A stretch of DNA of 64,000 nucleotides. Source: Exiguobacterium sp. RIT594. GTDB taxonomy: Bacteria > Bacillota > Bacilli > Exiguobacteriales > Exiguobacteriaceae. Positions 48,756 through 60,408 of this stretch are shown piece after piece (the stretch's first letter is position 1; the number at the start of each line of letters is the position of its first letter). The notes below the pieces were generated by a model. That model was not told the DNA's origin. It searched no databases and saw nothing but the letters and a program-made list of their open reading frames with translations. The position numbers and the translations under genes were made by a program. The DNA lies in assembly GCF_003339585.1 (NCBI RefSeq), contig NZ_QPKF01000003.1:156856-220855 (forward strand). Reading direction: 5' to 3'.

Positions 48756-50495
48756 TCATCGCAAAATTGCCGGGAAAAGTACTTTTTTCCGTAATACTTC
48801 GTAAATTCCTTGCGGCGTAATCCGGACATACGGCAAATGGGTCGACGCCAGGAACAAGAGCGTATAAATCGGATCTTCAAACTGGTAGCCGCGGGCGAAC
48901 AATGCTTCACGGAGCGCCGTTTCCTGAACGATCAGATCTTCCAGCGGTAAATCGGACGTCTGCCCCATTAAGGTCAAAGGAACTTCTGCCACTACTTCCC
49001 CGTCTTCGACAAGAACGACTCCGCCGCCGAATGATTTCATCCGGTCAAAGGCAATCTGCATATCCCGTTTCGATTTTCCGATCAGCAGGATATCGCCGCT
49101 GATCGAGTACGAACTGACGAGCCCCCCGACATGGGTCGCAAAGTTTTTCAGCACGGTATTGAGGCGCCACTTTCCTTCGCGATCAACGAGCATCAAAAAC
49201 GACTCATTGCATCCGGCAGGCAATACTTGCATGCTTGTATCGTGTTCGACCTGATAGAGTTTCATGATGACCGAATTGACCATTTCAAGACCAACCGGCA
49301 TGCTGAACGAAAAGTCCTGTTCCGTCAACTCAAGCCCGACTTGCGAAGCCGGCATCAAATCCATCGCCCGATCGAGTGCTTCGACCGGATAACACGGAAT
49401 ATCATTTCTCCGCACCCAAGTACCACGGGCGATGACATCGACCGGTGTCGGCTTATCTTTTGCTTCAAGGATGTTTAAATGCGCAATCCGTCCGGGTGCG
49501 ATACTGCCGAGCAGATGATCGAGGTTAAAGTGACGCGCTGCATTATACGAGGCAATCCGGTACGCTTCTTCCGGTGCAATCCCTGCCGCAAGCATCAATC
49601 GGATCGTCTCATCCATCAATCCGGCTTTATAAAAGGACGGTGTCGATCCGTCGGTCGTCACCAGCACTTTTTCATAATTTTGCAGTCCAGCTTCAACGAG
49701 ACCGGCAAAGATGTCCGGTAAATCCGGACGAATCGACGAGTAGCGGATCGTCGTCGTATAACCGAGTTCAAGCCGGGTCAGCGCTTCTTCGACCGTCATC
49801 GCTTCATGATCACTCGTCACGCCGAACAGTGCCATTTTCGTCAAGGTCTTAGCGGAAGCTCCGGGAAAATGTCCTTCAATCGGCTTGCCAAGTTTCATCG
49901 CATCCTGCATCCATTGCAACAGCTCATCGTCGCCTTGCGACAGACGCGGCCAGCCCGTTAATTCACCGGCTTGGATGACTTGTGGATGTTTCAGCCACGC
50001 TTGAATCCGCCGGTTATCAATCGTAATGCTGTCGGCATCGAGTTCCGTTTGGGCATCCAGTCGCGCCCACCAGTACATCGATGTTGGAAGGTCCGCCAGT
50101 GCGTCGACCTGCGCAAACGCTTGCTCCGTCGGCTCTAATAAAAGCAGCATATTATCGTTGACGAGTGTCGTCGTTCCACGCTCTGCCGCAAATTTTGCAA
50201 GTGTCGCCGGATTATACAATTGGAATGGATGAGCATGCGGTTCGATGTAACCCGGGACGATGAATTTTCCCGTAGCATCGTAGACTTCATCCGCCGTTTC
50301 CGGCATGTCCGGTCCGACGTAGATAATCCGGTCGCCGCTGATCCAGATGTTGGCTGTCCGCCATGTTTTGAGTCCTTGATTTAAGTACGTCGCATTTTCA
50401 ATCACGAGTGTAGGTGCAAGCTTTCCGTTGATGACCGCTTGATGCGTGCGGACTTCTGTTTTCGTCCATGGGGACCGTCCACAATTTTTTTTCAT
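48756..50495 (-). CDS. yerA: Adenine deaminase-like amidohydrolase YerA
   Basis: A 579-residue amidohydrolase of the Ade family but distinct from the ade at 4-5.7 kb. The metal motif is EPHAHPFQLYNP (His87, His89), where true Ade has DGHVHIE; the middle GELTGWP and GHFPGASAKTL and the late SYSISGDILLIG fit YerA. In B. subtilis it is also next to purD and yerC. It may deaminate adenine or a related base. GGAGG lies about 11 bases upstream. A consensus cre site lies just before the ribosome binding site. Confidence 0.88.
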   Translation of the reverse strand: MKKNCGRSPWTKTEVRTHQAVINGKLAPTLVIENATYLNQGLKTWRTANIWISGDRIIYVGPDMPETADEVYDATGKFIVPGYIEPHAHPFQLYNPATLAKFAAERGTTTLVNDNMLLLLEPTEQAFAQVDALADLPTSMYWWARLDAQTELDADSITIDNRRIQAWLKHPQVIQAGELTGWPRLSQGDDELLQWMQDAMKLGKPIEGHFPGASAKTLTKMALFGVTSDHEAMTVEEALTRLELGYTTTIRYSSIRPDLPDIFAGLVEAGLQNYEKVLVTTDGSTPSFYKAGLMDETIRLMLAAGIAPEEAYRIASYNAARHFNLDHLLGSIAPGRIAHLNILEAKDKPTPVDVIARGTWVRRNDIPCYPVEALDRAMDLMPASQVGLELTEQDFSFSMPVGLEMVNSVIMKLYQVEHDTSMQVLPAGCNESFLMLVDREGKWRLNTVLKNFATHVGGLVSSYSISGDILLIGKSKRDMQIAFDRMKSFGGGVVLVEDGEVVAEVPLTLMGQTSDLPLEDLIVQETALREALFARGYQFEDPIYTLLFLASTHLPYVRITPQGIYEVLRKKVLFPAILR

Positions 50496-50517
50496 GAAAG
50501 CTCGACCTCCTTTATAT

Positions 50518-50532
50518 TTGAAAACGCTTTCT
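50518..50532. promoter_or_regulatory. Predicted CcpA cre site before yerA
   Basis: TTGAAAACGCTTTCT matches WTGNAANCGNWNNCW. A possible promoter (TTGAAA-17-TAGTAT on the minus strand) would start just upstream, placing the site in the early transcript, the usual position for repression by roadblock. Confidence 0.55.
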
Positions 50533-50657
50533 TATAGTTCTTATACTAAAATGTTACCGGAAAAGTTTCAAGCTTATTCGTCGTCAATTCGAGTCATTTC
50601 GCCAAAATAACACAAAACTGCCACGGAAGACAAGTCACGTTTTGTCTCGTACCCGTC

Positions 50658-50700
50658 AAAAAAGCCGGTCCTCTCACACTGATGTGAGCAGAACCGGCTT
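50658..50700 (-). terminator. Terminator of the purine operon
   Basis: AAGCCGGT/ACCGGCTT with an inner CTCACA/TGTGAG stem, then TTTTTT on the minus strand, right after purD. Confidence 0.9.
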
Positions 50701-50715
50701 ATGGAAAGTAAGAAA

Positions 50716-51972
50716 TTATATCGTGCGAAATGCTTTTTTGGCGATATCCGTCCGGTAAAAGAAGCCGGTCCGGTCAAATGAATCAAGTCCACGGTAAACG
50801 CTTGCTACGGCCTGCTTCATGTCGTTTGCCTTCGCGACACAGACGAGGACACGTCCTCCGGCCGAAAGTATCATATCATCATCCCCTGCAGCCGTGCCGG
50901 CGTGGAAGACAAGGAGATTTGACCCGATGGTATCGGTTGAAACAGGCTGACCCGTAACCGGTTGTTCCGGATAACCGTTCGCCGCAATGACGACACCGAC
51001 GACCGCGTCATCCGACCAGACGACTTCCGGAACGTCACCCTGCATCAATGGAATAATGACGTCAAGCAACTCCGTCTCGAGCCGCGGCAGGATGACTTCC
51101 GTTTCCGGATCACCGAAACGGGCGTTGAACTCGATGACGGAAGGTCCGCGGCTCGTCAACATCAGACCTGCATACAGGAAACCGGTAAAGGGAATGCCTT
51201 CGCTTGCCATCTGTTCGACCAGCGGACGGAGAACACGTTGCATCGCTTCTTCCGTCACGGCTGCTTCGTCAAATTGCGGCAAGGGACTGTATGCCCCCAT
51301 CCCGCCTGTATTCGGACCGGTGTCTCCGTCAAAAGCCCGTTTATGATCTTGCGACAAGACCATCGGAAGGACGGTTTCTTCATGCACGAAAGCCATCAGC
51401 GAACATTCTTCACCGACGAGACATTCTTCAATCACGACACTGCTCTGCTGACCAAAGTCGCCGCCAAAAATTTCGTCAATCGCTTGAACAGCCTGTTCAA
51501 GCGTCGTCGCAACCGTGACACCTTTCCCGGCTGCCAGTCCGTCCGCTTTGACGACGATCGGCGCACCCTGGCGACGGATGTAAGCAATCGCTTCATCCGC
51601 TGATGTAAAGACGGCATGGTCCGCCGTCGGAATACCGGCCCGGTCCATCAAAGCTTTCGCAAATTGTTTACTGCCTTCAATCGCTGCTGCTTCGCGGGAC
51701 GGTCCGAAAATCTGTAAGCCGGCTGCTTGAAACGCATTGACGATTCCGAGCACAAGCGGTCCTTCTGGTCCGACAATCGTCCAGTCGATCTGCTCATCCC
51801 GTGCGAACTGAACCAACTCTTCAATCGCGTCTTCCCGAATCGGCACACAGACCGCTTCCGTCATCCCGATATTACCGGGTGCTGCGTACACTGTCTCGAT
51901 CCGGACATCCTGTGCCAATTTCCATACGAGCGCATGCTCGCGTCCACCTTTACCGACTACTAATACTTTCAT
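50716..51972 (-). CDS. purD: Phosphoribosylamine-glycine ligase (GAR synthetase)
   Basis: A 418-residue ATP-grasp enzyme for the second step of IMP synthesis. It has the N-terminal VLVVGKGGREHALVWKL, the ATP-grasp segment VKADGLAAGKGV, and HKRAFDGDTGPNTGGMGAYSP. GGAGG precedes the ATG. Last gene of the pur operon, fifteen bases after purH. Confidence 0.95.
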   Translation of the reverse strand: MKVLVVGKGGREHALVWKLAQDVRIETVYAAPGNIGMTEAVCVPIREDAIEELVQFARDEQIDWTIVGPEGPLVLGIVNAFQAAGLQIFGPSREAAAIEGSKQFAKALMDRAGIPTADHAVFTSADEAIAYIRRQGAPIVVKADGLAAGKGVTVATTLEQAVQAIDEIFGGDFGQQSSVVIEECLVGEECSLMAFVHEETVLPMVLSQDHKRAFDGDTGPNTGGMGAYSPLPQFDEAAVTEEAMQRVLRPLVEQMASEGIPFTGFLYAGLMLTSRGPSVIEFNARFGDPETEVILPRLETELLDVIIPLMQGDVPEVVWSDDAVVGVVIAANGYPEQPVTGQPVSTDTIGSNLLVFHAGTAAGDDDMILSAGGRVLVCVAKANDMKQAVASVYRGLDSFDRTGFFYRTDIAKKAFRTI

Positions 51973-51987
51973 TCGGCTCGCCTCCGC

Positions 51988-53508
51988 TTAGTGTTTAAAA
52001 TGACGCACGTTCGTAAAGATCATCGTGATGCCGTGTTTGTTGCAGGCATCGATTGATTCCTGATCACGGATTGATCCGCCCGGTTGGATGATGGCTGTAA
52101 TACCGGCCGCTGCTGCTGCCTCGACCGTATCGCCCATCGGAAAGAACGCATCCGAGCCCATTGCAGCCCCAATCGCTTTCTCGCCGGCTTGCGTAATCGC
52201 GATATTCGCTGAACCGACACGATTCATCTGTCCGGCACCGACGCCGACCGTCACTTCATCTTTGGCGATGACGATGGCATTCGATTTAACGTGTTTCACG
52301 GCACGCCAAGCGAGTTTTAAGTCTTCCCATTCAGCGGCTGTCGGTTTCCGGTCTGTCACGACACGTGCTGACGCGTCATCGAGTGTCTCATCGTCACTGT
52401 CTTGCACGAGCATCCCGCCGGCGACTGCCGTATAACGAATCGCTTGGACCCGTTTGACGTCCAGTTCGAGTAACCGGAGATTTTTCTTCGCTGCTAGCAA
52501 CGCAAAGGCGTCTTCCGTAAAGGATGGAGCGATGATGATTTCAAGGAAGATTCCGCTTAACTGTTCTGCTGTCGCAAGATCGACTTCCCGGTTCAAGGCG
52601 ACGATCCCGCCGAAAATCGAGACCGGATCGGCGGCATGGGCACGACGGAACGCTTCATCAATCGTCGGACCGACGGCGACGCCACACGGATTCATGTGTT
52701 TGACGACGACCGCTGCCGCTTCGCGGAACTCATCGAGAATCTCCAGTGCTGCATTGGCATCCTGGATATTGTTATAAGACAATTCTTTCCCGTGGAGCTG
52801 TTTCGCGGACGCGAGTGAAGCCCCGCGGTAGATCGGGGTTTTGTAGAAGGCAGCCTCCTGGTGCGGGTTTTCTCCGTACCGTAAGTCCTGCACTTTTTCG
52901 AGCGTAATCGTCAATTGATCGGGGAACTTTTCACCCGTCTGCGTCAGGAAGTAATCGGCAATCAACGCATCGTACGCCGCTGTGTGACGGAATGCTTTGG
53001 CTGCCAGCTTTTGACGCGTTTCGAATGTCGTTCCACCAAGATGAATTTCCTGGATGACTGCCTGATAATCTGCCGGATCGACGACGACCGTCACGGCAGC
53101 ATGATTTTTGGCAGCTGACCGGATCATACTTGGTCCGCCGATATCGATATTCTCGATGGCATCCGCATACGAGACGTCTTCATTCATGACCGTTTCTTTA
53201 AACGGATAGAGATTGACGACCACAAAATCAATCGGTTTGATCTGTTGTTCCGCCATCTGTTCCCGATGACTTTCAAGGTCTCGCCGTCCGAGCAGTCCAC
53301 CATGGACCATCGGATGGAGGGTCTTGACCCGGCCGTCGAGCATCTCCGGGAATTGTGTGACTTCACTGATACCAATGACCGGAAGTCCTGCTGCTTCAAG
53401 GGCTTGATGTGTTCCGCCTGTCGAAATCAATTCGATTCCGGCTTCATGCATCGCCTGTCCCAGTTCGACGATACCTGTTTTGTCTGATACGCTGATTAAC
53501 GCTCTCAT
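51988..53508 (-). CDS. purH: Bifunctional AICAR formyltransferase/IMP cyclohydrolase
   Basis: A 506-residue enzyme for the last two steps to IMP. The N-terminal IMP cyclohydrolase domain ([25 protein letters not shown]) is followed by the AICAR transformylase domain ([23 protein letters not shown]). GAGGAGG is six to seven bases before the ATG, which overlaps the purN stop as ATGA. Confidence 0.96.
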   Translation of the reverse strand: MRALISVSDKTGIVELGQAMHEAGIELISTGGTHQALEAAGLPVIGISEVTQFPEMLDGRVKTLHPMVHGGLLGRRDLESHREQMAEQQIKPIDFVVVNLYPFKETVMNEDVSYADAIENIDIGGPSMIRSAAKNHAAVTVVVDPADYQAVIQEIHLGGTTFETRQKLAAKAFRHTAAYDALIADYFLTQTGEKFPDQLTITLEKVQDLRYGENPHQEAAFYKTPIYRGASLASAKQLHGKELSYNNIQDANAALEILDEFREAAAVVVKHMNPCGVAVGPTIDEAFRRAHAADPVSIFGGIVALNREVDLATAEQLSGIFLEIIIAPSFTEDAFALLAAKKNLRLLELDVKRVQAIRYTAVAGGMLVQDSDDETLDDASARVVTDRKPTAAEWEDLKLAWRAVKHVKSNAIVIAKDEVTVGVGAGQMNRVGSANIAITQAGEKAIGAAMGSDAFFPMGDTVEAAAAAGITAIIQPGGSIRDQESIDACNKHGITMIFTNVRHFKH

Positions 53509-54080
53509 ACGTTTGCCTCCTCTTTCATCCACTCTTCGATGACTTGCGGGTACAATCTGTGCTCCACCTGCTGAATCGCCTGTTGGAGCGTTTCCCGCGT
53601 CATATCCTCTGTGATCGGAACCGCTTCTTGTGCAATGATCGGTCCTGTATCCATGCCTTCATCGACTATATGAATTGTAACACCTGTGATTTTGACTCCG
53701 CCACGAAATGCTTGCCCGATCGCATCTTTTCCCGGAAACGCCGGGAGCAGCGACGGGTGGATGTTGACGATCCGTCCGGCATAATGCGACAGCAGGACGT
53801 CTCCGATCAACCTCATGTATCCGGCTAAGATAATCCGTTCCACGCCCCGCCGCTCCAGTTCCGCAACGATTTCCCGTTCGAACGACGGTTTATCCGGATA
53901 GTCTTTTGCCGTGAAGACGAAGACATCACAGCCGCGGGCCTGAGCCCGTTCAATCACTTTTGCTTGTTTTTGATCACAGACGACGAGTTCAATCGTAGCC
54001 TGCAGACGTCCTGTTTCAATCGCTTCGAACAATGCTTCGACATTACTGCCACTTCCCGAGGCAAAACAGGCAATCTTCAT
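53505..54080 (-). CDS. purN: GAR formyltransferase
   Basis: A 191-residue formyl-THF-dependent transferase. Markers are [10 protein letters not shown] at the start, [24 protein letters not shown] with its active-site His, and the catalytic-region [13 protein letters not shown]. Short four-base overlaps with both purM and purH show tight translational coupling. Confidence 0.95.
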   Translation of the reverse strand: MKIACFASGSGSNVEALFEAIETGRLQATIELVVCDQKQAKVIERAQARGCDVFVFTAKDYPDKPSFEREIVAELERRGVERIILAGYMRLIGDVLLSHYAGRIVNIHPSLLPAFPGKDAIGQAFRGGVKITGVTIHIVDEGMDTGPIIAQEAVPITEDMTRETLQQAIQQVEHRLYPQVIEEWMKEEANV

Positions 54081-55111
54081 TGGTCGACTCCAAGAATTCG
54101 GACACCCGGTTCACCCGTCACTGTCCCGATCGTATAGACGGTCTCGTTTTCACGGGCAAGTCGTGCCGTAACGGCATCGACATCTTCCGGTTTGACGATC
54201 ATCATGTAGCCGATGCCCATATTGAAGACATTGTACATATCGTGACGCGGAACGTTTCCGGCTTGTTCGAGCCAATCGAAGACGGGTAACGTCGGCCATT
54301 TTTTCGGATCAAACGTCGCCCCGCATCCTTCCGGAAGAACACGCGGAACGTTTTCGTAAAAACCGCCGCCCGTAATATGGACCATCGCTTGAATTTTTTC
54401 TGTCTCAAGGGCCGCTTTGACCGCTTCGACGTAAATCTGGGTCGGCATCAACAATGTATTGCCGATCGTACTGCCGAACATCATCAGCTCATCTTCATAG
54501 CGAAGACCGCTTTCCGCAACGATTTTTCGAACGAGCGAGAAGCCGTTCGAATGGACACCGGATGAAGCAAGACCGAGAATGACATCTCCCGGTTGAACGT
54601 GTTCTCCTGTGATCAATTTTTGCTTTTCGACGGCACCGACTGCGAATCCAGCGATATCGTATTCACCGTCTGCATACATCCCCGGCATTTCTGCCGTTTC
54701 CCCGCCGATCAGCGTACAGCCGGACTGGACACAGCCTTCCGCAACACCGGCGACAATCCGCTCGATTTTTGCCGGAATGGCTTTCCCGAGGGCGATATAA
54801 TCGAGGAAATAAAGCGGTTCCGCACCTTGGACGATGATGTCATTGACACACATCGCGACACAATCAATCCCGATCGTATCGTGCTGGTCGAGGGCGAAAG
54901 CAAGCTTCAGCTTGGTTCCGACGCCATCCGTCCCGCTGACGAGAACCGGTTCTTTCAAATTCAATTGGCTGAGGTCGAACATTGCACCGAAACTGCCGAG
55001 TCCCGTCATGACTTCTTTGCGCATCGAGCGGGCCACGTGTTTTTTCATTCGAGAAACGGATTCGTATCCTGCCGTCAGGCTGACACCTGCTGCTTCGTAT
55101 TGTTTACTCAT
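54077..55111 (-). CDS. purM: AIR synthetase
   Basis: A 344-residue enzyme that closes FGAM to AIR. It has the PurM/ThiL fold marks [43 protein letters not shown] and the central [10 protein letters not shown]. The ATG at 55111 is used since GGGGGAAC lies nine bases upstream. ATGA overlap with purN. Confidence 0.96.
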   Translation of the reverse strand: MSKQYEAAGVSLTAGYESVSRMKKHVARSMRKEVMTGLGSFGAMFDLSQLNLKEPVLVSGTDGVGTKLKLAFALDQHDTIGIDCVAMCVNDIIVQGAEPLYFLDYIALGKAIPAKIERIVAGVAEGCVQSGCTLIGGETAEMPGMYADGEYDIAGFAVGAVEKQKLITGEHVQPGDVILGLASSGVHSNGFSLVRKIVAESGLRYEDELMMFGSTIGNTLLMPTQIYVEAVKAALETEKIQAMVHITGGGFYENVPRVLPEGCGATFDPKKWPTLPVFDWLEQAGNVPRHDMYNVFNMGIGYMMIVKPEDVDAVTARLARENETVYTIGTVTGEPGVRILGVDQ

Positions 55112-55130
55112 GCTTTGTTCCCCCATCTGT

Positions 55131-56540
55131 TCAAAGTTTGGCTTCCAGTTCTAATGCACCGATTGGTGTTGGATATTCGCCTGTGAAACAAGCCGTACAC
55201 TGACCTTTTAACGGACCATCAAACGGTCGGTCAATTGCATTGACCATTCCGTTGACCGTCAGAAACTCCAGTGAATCGGCTCCGATTTCCCGGCAAATCT
55301 CGTCGGGTGTCAAGCGGGCGGAAATCAGTTCATCTTTGGAAGATGTATCGATCCCGTAATAACACGGATTCGTGATCGGCGGTGCTGTAATCCGGACATG
55401 GACTTCGGTTGCCCCGGCTTCCCGTAACAGTCCGACGATGCGACGGCTTGTCGTCCCGCGAACGATGGAATCATCAACCATGATGACGCGTTTGCCGTTG
55501 ACGACACCCCGTAGAGCCGATAACTTCATTTTGACGCCACGCTCGCGGAGTTCTTGCGACGGCTGAATGAATGTCCGACCAACATAACGGTTTTTGATCA
55601 ATCCCATTTCATACGGAATACCGCTCGCTTCCGCGTAACCGATCGCTGCCGAGATACTGGAATCGGGCACACCTGTGACGACGTCTGCCTCGACCGGTGC
55701 TTCTTCGAACATCTTTTTGCCAAGTGCTTTTCGTGCCGTATGGACGTTGACCCCATCAATCATCGAATCGGGACGGGAAAAGTAGATGTATTCCATCGAA
55801 CACATCGCCCGCTCATGTGGTTCCATATACTGACGTGATGACATGCCGGACGTTGTGATCGTCACGAGCTCCCCAGGCTCGATATCCCGAATGAACTCGG
55901 CGCCGACGATATCAAACGCACACGTCTCGGATGAAAAGACAATCCCGCCATCCGGTGTTTTCCCGAGCGACAACGGACGCAGACCGTGTGGATCGACGGC
56001 GACGTACAACGTATCTTCCGTCAAGAACAGAAACGCGAACGCTCCGACCAGTCGGGCCAGACTATCGGCAATCCGGTCTTCAAGCGTCGGTAACTTACTC
56101 CGTTTGACGAGGTGCGCGACGACTTCCGTATCACTCGTAGTTTGGAAGATAGCGCCTTCCGCTTCAAGTAAATGTTTTAACGAGTCAGCATTGACGAGGT
56201 TTCCGTTGTGCGCAAGCGCCAGGTCGCCTGTCCGTGATTTAAAATGGAGCGGTTGAGTATTTTCGAGCGTATTTCCTCCGGCTGTCGAATAGCGGACATG
56301 TCCGATGGCGTGGTGCCCGGATAAAGAATCCAGTGTTTCCTGCGAAAAAACTTCCGTGACGAGCCCTTGTCCGCGGTGCGGCAGGAGCAGTTTGCCGTCA
56401 CTTGCGACGATTCCCGCCCCTTCCTGTCCCCGGTGTTGTAAGCTATGGAGTCCGTAATACGCAAGTTGCGCCGCTTCCGGTTGTCCGAAAATCCCGAATA
56501 CCCCACACTCTTCATTTAATCCTTTGATGTCATATAACAC
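55131..56540 (-). CDS. purF: Amidophosphoribosyltransferase
   Basis: A 469-residue enzyme for the first step of purine synthesis, moving glutamine nitrogen to PRPP. An 11-residue propeptide precedes the catalytic Cys12 (NEECGVFG). The PRPP loop is [13 protein letters not shown], and the four Cys of the B. subtilis-type Fe-S cluster are recognisable, including [11 protein letters not shown] and [11 protein letters not shown]. The start is GTG at 56540 with AAGGGG upstream. It overlaps the purL 3' end by 25 bases, the largest overlap in the operon. Confidence 0.95.
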   Translation of the reverse strand: MLYDIKGLNEECGVFGIFGQPEAAQLAYYGLHSLQHRGQEGAGIVASDGKLLLPHRGQGLVTEVFSQETLDSLSGHHAIGHVRYSTAGGNTLENTQPLHFKSRTGDLALAHNGNLVNADSLKHLLEAEGAIFQTTSDTEVVAHLVKRSKLPTLEDRIADSLARLVGAFAFLFLTEDTLYVAVDPHGLRPLSLGKTPDGGIVFSSETCAFDIVGAEFIRDIEPGELVTITTSGMSSRQYMEPHERAMCSMEYIYFSRPDSMIDGVNVHTARKALGKKMFEEAPVEADVVTGVPDSSISAAIGYAEASGIPYEMGLIKNRYVGRTFIQPSQELRERGVKMKLSALRGVVNGKRVIMVDDSIVRGTTSRRIVGLLREAGATEVHVRITAPPITNPCYYGIDTSSKDELISARLTPDEICREIGADSLEFLTVNGMVNAIDRPFDGPLKGQCTACFTGEYPTPIGALELEAKL

Positions 56541-58735
56541 GCGATCGCCCCTTCCCAGTCGGCTTGCAGTGTTGAACGTGTTGCTTCGATGAGTGTATCG
56601 TTAGTCTTGATTTGCAAAGCATCTTGATCGGTAACGTACCCAATTTTATGCGCTCCTGTTTGCTTGACGAAGGCGGCTTCTTGTTCCGGCTTCACCGTCA
56701 CGACGAAACGTGATTGCGATTCACTGAACAGATTTAGTGCCGGACCATCAAATGTCACATCAAGACCAAGCATCGTCCCGAATGTCATCTCGGCTAAGGC
56801 AACGGCAAGACCGCCTTCTGCCACGTCATGAATCGCTGTGACTTGTCCCGCTTGAACCGCCGCTTGCAAGGCCAGTAACCGCTCTTGTTCGACGGCTAAG
56901 TCAATGTGCGGTGCTTTCCCGAATGATTTTTCGAATTGCAGGTATTGCAGTTCACTGCCGCCGAACTCTGCTGTCGTTTCTCCGAGCAGGTAAACAGCGT
57001 CGCCGGCTTGCTTGACGTGTTGCGTCGTAATCCATTCGGTCTGTTCGTGAAGACCGACCATCCCGACGACCGGCGTCGGATGGACTGCTTTGCCGGCGGA
57101 TTCATTGTATAAAGAGACATTCCCACCGATGACCGGTGTCTCGAGCACACGGCACGCTTCTGCCATTCCGGCCGTCGCTTGTTGCAACTGCCAGAAGCCT
57201 TCCGGTTTATCCGGATTGCCGAAGTTCAGACAATCGGTGATGGCGAGCGGTGTCGCACCACTGGCGACGATGTTGCGGGCTGCTTCGGCGACGGCAATCT
57301 GTCCGCCGACGAACGGATCGAGGTACACGAACCGGCTGTTGCAGTCGGTTGTCATCGCAAGTGCCTTGTTCGTTCCGCGAACGCGGATGACCGCGGCATC
57401 AGAACCCGGTGCGACGACGGTTGACGTCTGGACCATATGATCGTATTGATCGTAGACCCAACGTTTGGAAGCGATTGTCGGTTGTTTGAGCAAGGCACGC
57501 CATGTTTCGACGACATCTTCGACGATCGGCAACGTTTCATCCATTGCCTGAAATTCTTCATAATAAGCCGGAACACGTGACGGTTTGTTATAAACAGGTG
57601 CTTCTTCCGCGAGTGCATCAACCGGCACTTCAGCGACGATTTTGCCGTGATGGACGAGACGCAATACTTTCTCGTCGATGACTTCTCCGACGTGCACCGC
57701 ATGCAGTCCCCATTTGCTGACGATTGCTTCGATTTCCGACTCGCGTCCGCGTTCGACGACGAGCAACATCCGTTCTTGTGACTCTGATAACATCATTTCG
57801 TAAGCTGTCATGCCGGTTTCCCGTTGCGGGACGTCGTCGAGATGCATCTCGATCCCCATACCGGCTTTCGAAGCCATCTCGGCTGACGAGGATGTCAGTC
57901 CGGCAGCTCCCATATCCTGCATGCCGACGAGCGCCGGATGACCGACGATTTCAAGACACGCTTCGATCAATAATTTCTCCATGAACGGATCTCCGACTTG
58001 AACAGCCGGACGTTTCGCTTCTGTATCTTCCCCAAGATCCTCCGAAGCAAAGGTCGCCCCGTGAATGCCGTCGCGTCCGGTTGCGGCACCGACGTACATG
58101 ACCGAGTTGCCGGCACCTTTCGCGAGACCCTTTTGAATGTCTTCGTGATTGATTAAGCCGATACACATCGCATTGACGAGCGGGTTGCCTTCATACGAAT
58201 GATCAAAGCCGACTTCTCCGCCGATCGTCGGAATCCCGACACAGTTCCCGTATCCGGCAATTCCAGCGACCACTTGTTCAAACAGTTGATTGACACGCGG
58301 TGTGCCGAGGTGTCCGAACCGAAGCGAGTTCATCAGGGCGACCGGACGGGCTCCCATCGAAAAGATATCGCGGATGATACCACCGACACCGGTCGCTGCC
58401 CCTTGGTACGGTTCAACGGCTGACGGGTGGTTGTGACTCTCGATTTTAAAGACGACGGCTTGATTGTCCCCGATATCGACGACACCGGCCCCTTCGCCGG
58501 GACCTTGCAGAACGCGTGGTCCGGTCGTCGGAAACTGGCGTAAGACCGGCTTCGACGTTTTGTACGAACAATGCTCCGACCACATGACGGAAAACAAGCC
58601 GATTTCTGTATAGTTCGGTTGGCGTCCGAGTAAGTTGACGACCATCTCATATTCCGCGTCGCTCAGTCCCATCGTTGCGTAGATCCGTTGTTCCTGAATT
58701 TGCTCCATCGTTGGTTCAGACTGTTGTTTTAACAT
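56516..58735 (-). CDS. purL: FGAM synthase large subunit
   Basis: A 739-residue subunit of the small, three-part FGAM synthase (PurLQS). It has [45 protein letters not shown] and the second-half ATP site region. Length matches B. subtilis PurL (742). AGGGGG is seven bases before the ATG. The first 20 bases overlap purQ. Confidence 0.96.
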   Translation of the reverse strand: MLKQQSEPTMEQIQEQRIYATMGLSDAEYEMVVNLLGRQPNYTEIGLFSVMWSEHCSYKTSKPVLRQFPTTGPRVLQGPGEGAGVVDIGDNQAVVFKIESHNHPSAVEPYQGAATGVGGIIRDIFSMGARPVALMNSLRFGHLGTPRVNQLFEQVVAGIAGYGNCVGIPTIGGEVGFDHSYEGNPLVNAMCIGLINHEDIQKGLAKGAGNSVMYVGAATGRDGIHGATFASEDLGEDTEAKRPAVQVGDPFMEKLLIEACLEIVGHPALVGMQDMGAAGLTSSSAEMASKAGMGIEMHLDDVPQRETGMTAYEMMLSESQERMLLVVERGRESEIEAIVSKWGLHAVHVGEVIDEKVLRLVHHGKIVAEVPVDALAEEAPVYNKPSRVPAYYEEFQAMDETLPIVEDVVETWRALLKQPTIASKRWVYDQYDHMVQTSTVVAPGSDAAVIRVRGTNKALAMTTDCNSRFVYLDPFVGGQIAVAEAARNIVASGATPLAITDCLNFGNPDKPEGFWQLQQATAGMAEACRVLETPVIGGNVSLYNESAGKAVHPTPVVGMVGLHEQTEWITTQHVKQAGDAVYLLGETTAEFGGSELQYLQFEKSFGKAPHIDLAVEQERLLALQAAVQAGQVTAIHDVAEGGLAVALAEMTFGTMLGLDVTFDGPALNLFSESQSRFVVTVKPEQEAAFVKQTGAHKIGYVTDQDALQIKTNDTLIEATRSTLQADWEGAIACYMTSKD

Positions 58736-59399
58736 GATATGCCCCCTGTTTGACGAGTGAAGTGAATAACTTAAGTCCATCCGTTCCGCCGGTCAGCAGC
58801 TCAACTGCCCGTTCCGGGTGCGGCATCATGCCGAGGACATTCCCGGCTTTGTTCGTGATGCCGGCGATGTCGCCGCGTGATCCGTTCGGGTTATCCGTAT
58901 ACGTAAAGGCGATTTGACGGTTCGTCTGTAACATCGCATACGTGGCATCGTCACAGTAGTAGTTGCCTTCTCCGTGCGCGATCGGAATCGTTATCGTTTC
59001 CTGCGCAGCGTAGTCTGATGTAAAGCGTGTCTCATTGTTTTCGACCTTCAGTTCAACCGTCCGGCACATGAACTTCAGTCCCGTATTACGGTGTAAGACA
59101 CCGGGGAGAAGTCCGGCTTCAACAAGAATCTGGAACCCGTTGCAGACACCGAGGACTGTTTTGCCTTCTGCCGCAAAGCGTTTCACTTCTTCCATGATCG
59201 GTGAGAATTGAGCAATCGCTCCGCACCGGAGATAGTCGCCGTAGGAGAAGCCGCCCGGTAACAAGACACCGTCGTATCCTTCAAGGGACGTTTCCGTATG
59301 GAAGACGTATTCCGCTTCTTCGCCGAGTGCGTCTTTGACCGCATGATACATATCTAAATCACAGTTTGATCCGGGAAAGACGATGACTGCGAACTTCAT
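58716..59399 (-). CDS. purQ: FGAM synthase glutaminase subunit
   Basis: A 227-residue class I glutamine amidotransferase that supplies ammonia to PurL. Nucleophile Cys86 lies in [13 protein letters not shown]; the oxyanion/[11 protein letters not shown] region and the late catalytic MMPHPERA are intact. ATGA overlap with purS. Confidence 0.95.
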   Translation of the reverse strand: MKFAVIVFPGSNCDLDMYHAVKDALGEEAEYVFHTETSLEGYDGVLLPGGFSYGDYLRCGAIAQFSPIMEEVKRFAAEGKTVLGVCNGFQILVEAGLLPGVLHRNTGLKFMCRTVELKVENNETRFTSDYAAQETITIPIAHGEGNYYCDDATYAMLQTNRQIAFTYTDNPNGSRGDIAGITNKAGNVLGMMPHPERAVELLTGGTDGLKLFTSLVKQGAYHVKTTV

Positions 59400-59644
59400 G
59401 CCGGTGTCACCTCTTCAATCTCAAACTGATAATCTTCCATCACAGTATTAACGAGAAGTTTTTGACACATCTCGTGGATCATCGTGTCCGTTGTTTCGTC
59501 CGCAACGAGCAACTCAATCCGTTTACCGATCCGGACTTCTTCGACACCCGCAAAACCAAGCTGGGTAAGACCGCCTTTGACCGCGACACCTTGTGGATCT
59601 AAAATACTTTCCCGTAATGCGACCGCTACTGTAACCTTTTTCAT
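59396..59644 (-). CDS. purS: FGAM synthase PurS subunit
   Basis: An 82-residue small subunit that bridges PurQ and PurL for ammonia transfer. Clear family marks are [16 protein letters not shown] at 17-32 and the acidic end [13 protein letters not shown] overlaps on both sides (purC, purQ). Confidence 0.94.
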   Translation of the reverse strand: MKKVTVAVALRESILDPQGVAVKGGLTQLGFAGVEEVRIGKRIELLVADETTDTMIHEMCQKLLVNTVMEDYQFEIEEVTPA

Positions 59645-60348
59645 TGTCCGTTTCCCCCTAGGCGATTGAATAGTGTTTGGTATGTGTCGATGAGTGATCC
59701 GATATTACGGCGAAAGACATCTTTGTCGAGGTGTTCGCCTGTTTCCTTATCCCATAACCGGCATGTATCCGGTGAGATTTCATCTGCGAGTAGAATCTCG
59801 CCCGCCGGTGTTTTACCGTACTCGAGTTTAAAATCAACGAGTGTGATTCCTTTTTCATCAAAGTAAGGACGTAAGACGTCGTTGACACGGTTGGCTTCCT
59901 GTTCAAGCAAGGAAAGCTCCTCCGTAGTCGCAATCTTCAGTAAATTGATGTGTGCCGGTGTGACAAGCGGATCGCCTAAGCTGTCATCTTTATAATAAAA
60001 CTCGACGATCGGTGTTTCGAGAACCGTTCCTTCTTCGATGCCCAGCCGTTTACTCAGGCTGCCGGCGACGACGTTTCGAACGACGACTTCCAGTGGAATG
60101 ATCGTGACACGACGTACGAGCTGTTCGCGCTCCGATGTCCGTTCAATGAAGTGTGTCGGAATTCCTGCCGCTGCGAGGACCTCAAAAAAGTGGCTCGTCA
60201 AGCGGTTGTTCAGTTCTCCCTTACCGGCAAACTCTGCCTTCTTCTCTCCATTAAATGCCGTAGCTTCGTCTTTGTAGACGATGCGGAGCACATCCTGATC
60301 CTGCGTCGTGTATAATCGTTTTGCTTTTCCTTCATAAAGTGGTTGCAT
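59641..60348 (-). CDS. purC: SAICAR synthetase
   Basis: A 235-residue ATP-dependent ligase adding aspartate to CAIR. Marks are YEGKAKRLY at the start, VVRNVVAGSL, LVDFKLEYGK and ADEISPDTCRLWD. GGGGGAC precedes the ATG. A 60-base gap with a perfect hairpin separates it from purB, the widest gap in the operon. Confidence 0.96.
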   Translation of the reverse strand: MQPLYEGKAKRLYTTQDQDVLRIVYKDEATAFNGEKKAEFAGKGELNNRLTSHFFEVLAAAGIPTHFIERTSEREQLVRRVTIIPLEVVVRNVVAGSLSKRLGIEEGTVLETPIVEFYYKDDSLGDPLVTPAHINLLKIATTEELSLLEQEANRVNDVLRPYFDEKGITLVDFKLEYGKTPAGEILLADEISPDTCRLWDKETGEHLDKDVFRRNIGSLIDTYQTLFNRLGGNGQ

Positions 60349-60377
60349 CGATTTCGTCCCCCATGATCCTAAGATGT

Positions 60378-60400
60378 AGACGGGAGTCAGACTCCCGTCT
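60378..60400 (-). other. Intra-operon hairpin between purB and purC
   Basis: AGACGGGAGT and ACTCCCGTCT form a perfect ten-base stem with a three-base loop. No U-tract follows, so it is not a normal terminator. It could protect or define RNA ends in the long pur transcript. Confidence 0.6.
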
Positions 60401-60408
60401 CAGGTTGA

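Noticed and set aside
50962..51603. 213-codon open frame antisense to purD
   Set aside because: PurD motifs on the other strand are intact; shadow frame only.
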